NCBI RefSeq assembly: GCF_001905005.1
Contig: NZ_LWKZ01000024.1
Location: 491,427 to 555,426 of the forward strand
Reading direction: 5' to 3'
DNA: 64,000 bases
Source of the DNA: Streptomyces sp. CB02923
GTDB lineage: Bacteria > Actinomycetota > Actinomycetes > Streptomycetales > Streptomycetaceae
The position numbers and the translations under genes are program-made. Below are positions 62,314 to 64,000 of this stretch, in pieces (position 1 is the stretch's first letter; each line of letters begins with the position of its first letter). The notes under the pieces are model-generated. The model ran no database searches. It was given only the letters and a program-made list of their open reading frames with translations, and was not told the origin of the DNA.

Positions 62314-62570
62314 ACAGCGGAGGTCAAGAAGTTCCTGGCCAAACTCGACCGGGAAGTCCCCGACGGCCTCGAAGTCCACCTGGACGACTACGCGACCCAC
62401 AAGACGCCCGGCATCAAGCGGTGACAGCTAACCCGCCCTCTTCACGCCGACCAGCACGTCCTGGCCGAATCTGGTGGAACGGTGGTCGCCGAGCTGACCT
62501 AAAAGAAGCTCGCGCGGCGTCCACCGCTCCACATCGCCGTTCCTCACCAAGCCGCTGGCAGAGTCCACCG
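62314..62570 (+). pseudogene. Fragment of an IS630-like transposase
   Basis: KKFLAKLDREVPDGLEVHL and ATHKTPGIKR resemble the DDE region of IS630-type transposases (KFL..LD..VP..L.VHLVLDNYATHKTP). The LVLDN part is shortened, stop codons follow, and the end (AELT..KL.RR) is frameshifted. It is not functional. Confidence 0.6.
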
Positions 62571-62574
62571 CTGG

Positions 62575-63462
62575 CTATGCAGCGCCACCCGCCGAATCTG
62601 GAGTGAGCCGACTGGGAGCGCCTGGCCGGTCCGGCGTGGGCTCTGAGGGCGTGGGCACTTCCGCGAGTTCCTTCGGGCGGCGGCCCCAGGCGGAGATGGT
62701 GATCTGAGGGATGTCGATGAACGTCGGGTTCTTCAACGCCTCGGAGAACTGCACCAGATCGGCTTCGGAGACGAGGCCGCCGGCGAGCAGCGCCGGGGCG
62801 GCCTGCGCGATCAGGGGGAACCACCGGTCCTTGTCGAGGCCCCCCATGCAGCCAAGGTTCCCGGTATACGCCACGTCGCTCAGGCCGGCCCGGGCCATGA
62901 GGGCGGGAAGGCCGCGCGCCCATGTCATGTCGGCTCCCTGTTCGCGGCAATATCGCTGGTAACCATCGAGAACGCGTTGGACCACAGGGAAGGGTGAGGT
63001 GGCCGCCGGGAGGTGGTAAGGCTCTTCGACGACCAACCAGCCTCCGGGGGCCAGCCAGCGGACGGCCCGCGCCATCAGTTCGTCGCGTACAGAAAGATGG
63101 CACAACAGGTAGCGGGCGTGAATGAGGTCGAAAGCACCAGGGGCGAAGTTCTCGTGTGTGATGTCGGCCCGCTGGACATACAGGTTCGGGACCCGGCCGG
63201 CGTCGAGGTGGCGGGTGTCGATGTCGACGGCGGTCACCCATCCGTCCGGGCAGCGTTCGGCGAGCCAGTAGGCGATGGATCCTGCGCCTGCTCCCAGTTC
63301 CAGACAGTTCCACGAGGGACCGACAGGCAGGGAGTCGATGACGCCTGTCGTGAAAGTGTCGACGCTGCGTTGAATGGATTCCAGGCGATGACGTTCCGGT
63401 GAAGCATCGTCGCCCAAGATGGCGGTGCTGTCAGGGGCAGCGGTGCCAGACTGTGGTAGCAC
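62575..63462 (-). CDS. Class I SAM-dependent methyltransferase
   Basis: Methyltransferase of 295 residues. The SAM-binding motif I is LELGAGAGSIAYWLAERC (about residues 54-71), motif II has VTAVDIDTRHL, and motif III is DLIHARYLLCHLS, then LAPGGWLVVEE. The acceptor substrate is not known. The start is a GTG with AGGTGA upstream. It is 26 bases from the DUF6545-type gene on the same strand and probably shares its transcript. The C-terminal 25 residues are Pro/Ser-rich. Confidence 0.85.
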   Translation of the reverse strand: MLPQSGTAAPDSTAILGDDASPERHRLESIQRSVDTFTTGVIDSLPVGPSWNCLELGAGAGSIAYWLAERCPDGWVTAVDIDTRHLDAGRVPNLYVQRADITHENFAPGAFDLIHARYLLCHLSVRDELMARAVRWLAPGGWLVVEEPYHLPAATSPFPVVQRVLDGYQRYCREQGADMTWARGLPALMARAGLSDVAYTGNLGCMGGLDKDRWFPLIAQAAPALLAGGLVSEADLVQFSEALKNPTFIDIPQITISAWGRRPKELAEVPTPSEPTPDRPGAPSRLTPDSAGGAA

Positions 63463-63488
63463 GGGGTGTCACCTTGTTTCGTGGATGT

Positions 63489-64000
63489 CTACTTCGCGGG
63501 CGTGGCTGGAGCGTGGCGGTCGTCTCCGTCCGGTGTGGTGGTACCTGGTACGGCTGACGGCAGGGTGAAGCACAGTACGGCGGGCAGTGTGCGGGCTCGG
63601 GAAACGGCGAGGAGAAAGTCGATCTCACTACGGAGACTGTCCCGGTCACCCTTTCCCGAGTGCCCGGACCCGAGCGGATTCGGCCGAGGTGTGCCTCCGG
63701 TCGCCACGGCCCGGAGGGCGGCCTGCAGCCAACACGCCGTGGTGGCCGGCTCGCGCTGGTCCTCGGGCATGGCCAGGGTTGTGATGTGCTGCCGAGCGCG
63801 GGCCATCACTTCGGGACTGGCGTAGTCCTGAAGGATGAGCAGGGTGTCGCGAATCTCGATGACCTGGCGGTAGAGCCGGAGGTGGATCGCGTGTGGGCTG
63901 CCGATCACAGCGCGGAGTCTGGGGACCGACCGGCCCAAGGTCACGTGCGGGACAGCTTTGGTGAGATCGTCCCACAGCGGGCGCAAGCGCCACAGAGCAC
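63489..64000 (-). CDS. DUF6545 / MAB_1171c-type membrane protein, C-terminal part
   Basis: The frame runs off the right edge, so only the C-terminal 170 or so residues are visible. WRLRPLWDDLTKAVPHV, RLYRQVIEIRDTLLILQDYASPEVMARAR match the cytosolic DUF6545 domain at the end of MAB_1171c-type multi-pass membrane proteins. The membrane part must lie beyond 64000. These genes often accompany XRE regulators. The methyltransferase follows it directly on the same strand. Confidence 0.75.
   Translation of the reverse strand, partial: ALWRLRPLWDDLTKAVPHVTLGRSVPRLRAVIGSPHAIHLRLYRQVIEIRDTLLILQDYASPEVMARARQHITTLAMPEDQREPATTACWLQAALRAVATGGTPRPNPLGSGHSGKGDRDSLRSEIDFLLAVSRARTLPAVLCFTLPSAVPGTTTPDGDDRHAPATPAK

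Overview
The window is high-GC actinobacterial chromosome and most probably Streptomyces. The evidence is GC-rich third codon positions throughout, GTG and TTG starts, leaderless promoters with a TANNNT -10 box about 7 nt before the start codon, an NsrR/HmpA pair with the Cys spacing of S. coelicolor NsrR, and typical streptomycete families (MmyB-like XRE regulators, DUF2637, DUF6415, DUF6278). All family names come from reading the sequence; no database search was run.

Layout. (a) 1-10.5 kb is chromosomal: an MBL-fold hydrolase, an XRE regulator, FabG, a MarR regulator with an isochorismatase-like hydrolase, an amidase coupled to its TetR regulator, a second MarR, gamma-glutamyltransferase and a membrane-anchored protein. 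(b) 10.5-29.9 kb is an integrated element bounded by two identical 43-nt copies of the 3' part of a tRNA-Arg(CCT) gene. It carries a tyrosine integrase, an XRE-type protein and a small excisionase-like protein, a DUF3631 replication-type ATPase followed by an iteron-like inverted-repeat region, a DUF2637 membrane protein, and MobC plus a MobP-type relaxase. Its cargo is a regulator/Nudix pair, a small biosynthetic cassette (clavaminate-synthase-like oxygenase, DUF6415 protein, 53-residue peptide, asparagine-synthetase/lasso-cyclase-like enzyme, GNAT acetyltransferase), a 694-residue unknown protein and a protein with many Zn-binding modules and an HNH domain. No FtsK-like TraB was seen, so it looks mobilizable rather than self-conjugative. 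(c) 29.9-35.8 kb holds remains of a second element: a tyrosine integrase broken by an internal deletion and frameshift, whose N-terminal part is fused to a DUF6602 nuclease-like domain, and a large NACHT NTPase with an N-terminal nuclease-like domain, probably anti-phage.

(d) 35.9-61.7 kb returns to ordinary chromosome: carboxylesterase, DUF1992, LysE exporter, Cys-rich four-helix copper-binding-like protein, nsrR and hmp (nitric oxide sensing and detoxification), a secreted S15/CocE hydrolase, and three ABC importers: peptide (binding protein divergent from two permeases and a double ATPase), methionine (metQNI) and glutamate-type (gluABCD). A GntR regulator, a secreted SGNH esterase, exonuclease III, a UPF0173-type MBL hydrolase and a fused PcaDC enzyme of the beta-ketoadipate pathway follow. 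(e) 61.7-64 kb holds decayed transposase fragments (IS481- and IS630-like), a methyltransferase and the C-terminal part of a DUF6545 membrane protein cut by the window end.

The most interesting parts are the peptide-centred cassette at 20.3-23.9 kb, with strong and partly competing hairpins on either side of the peptide gene, the NACHT and DUF6602 genes, the multi-zinc HNH protein flanked by tRNA-Gly-derived sequences, and the double inverted repeat behind the replication gene.
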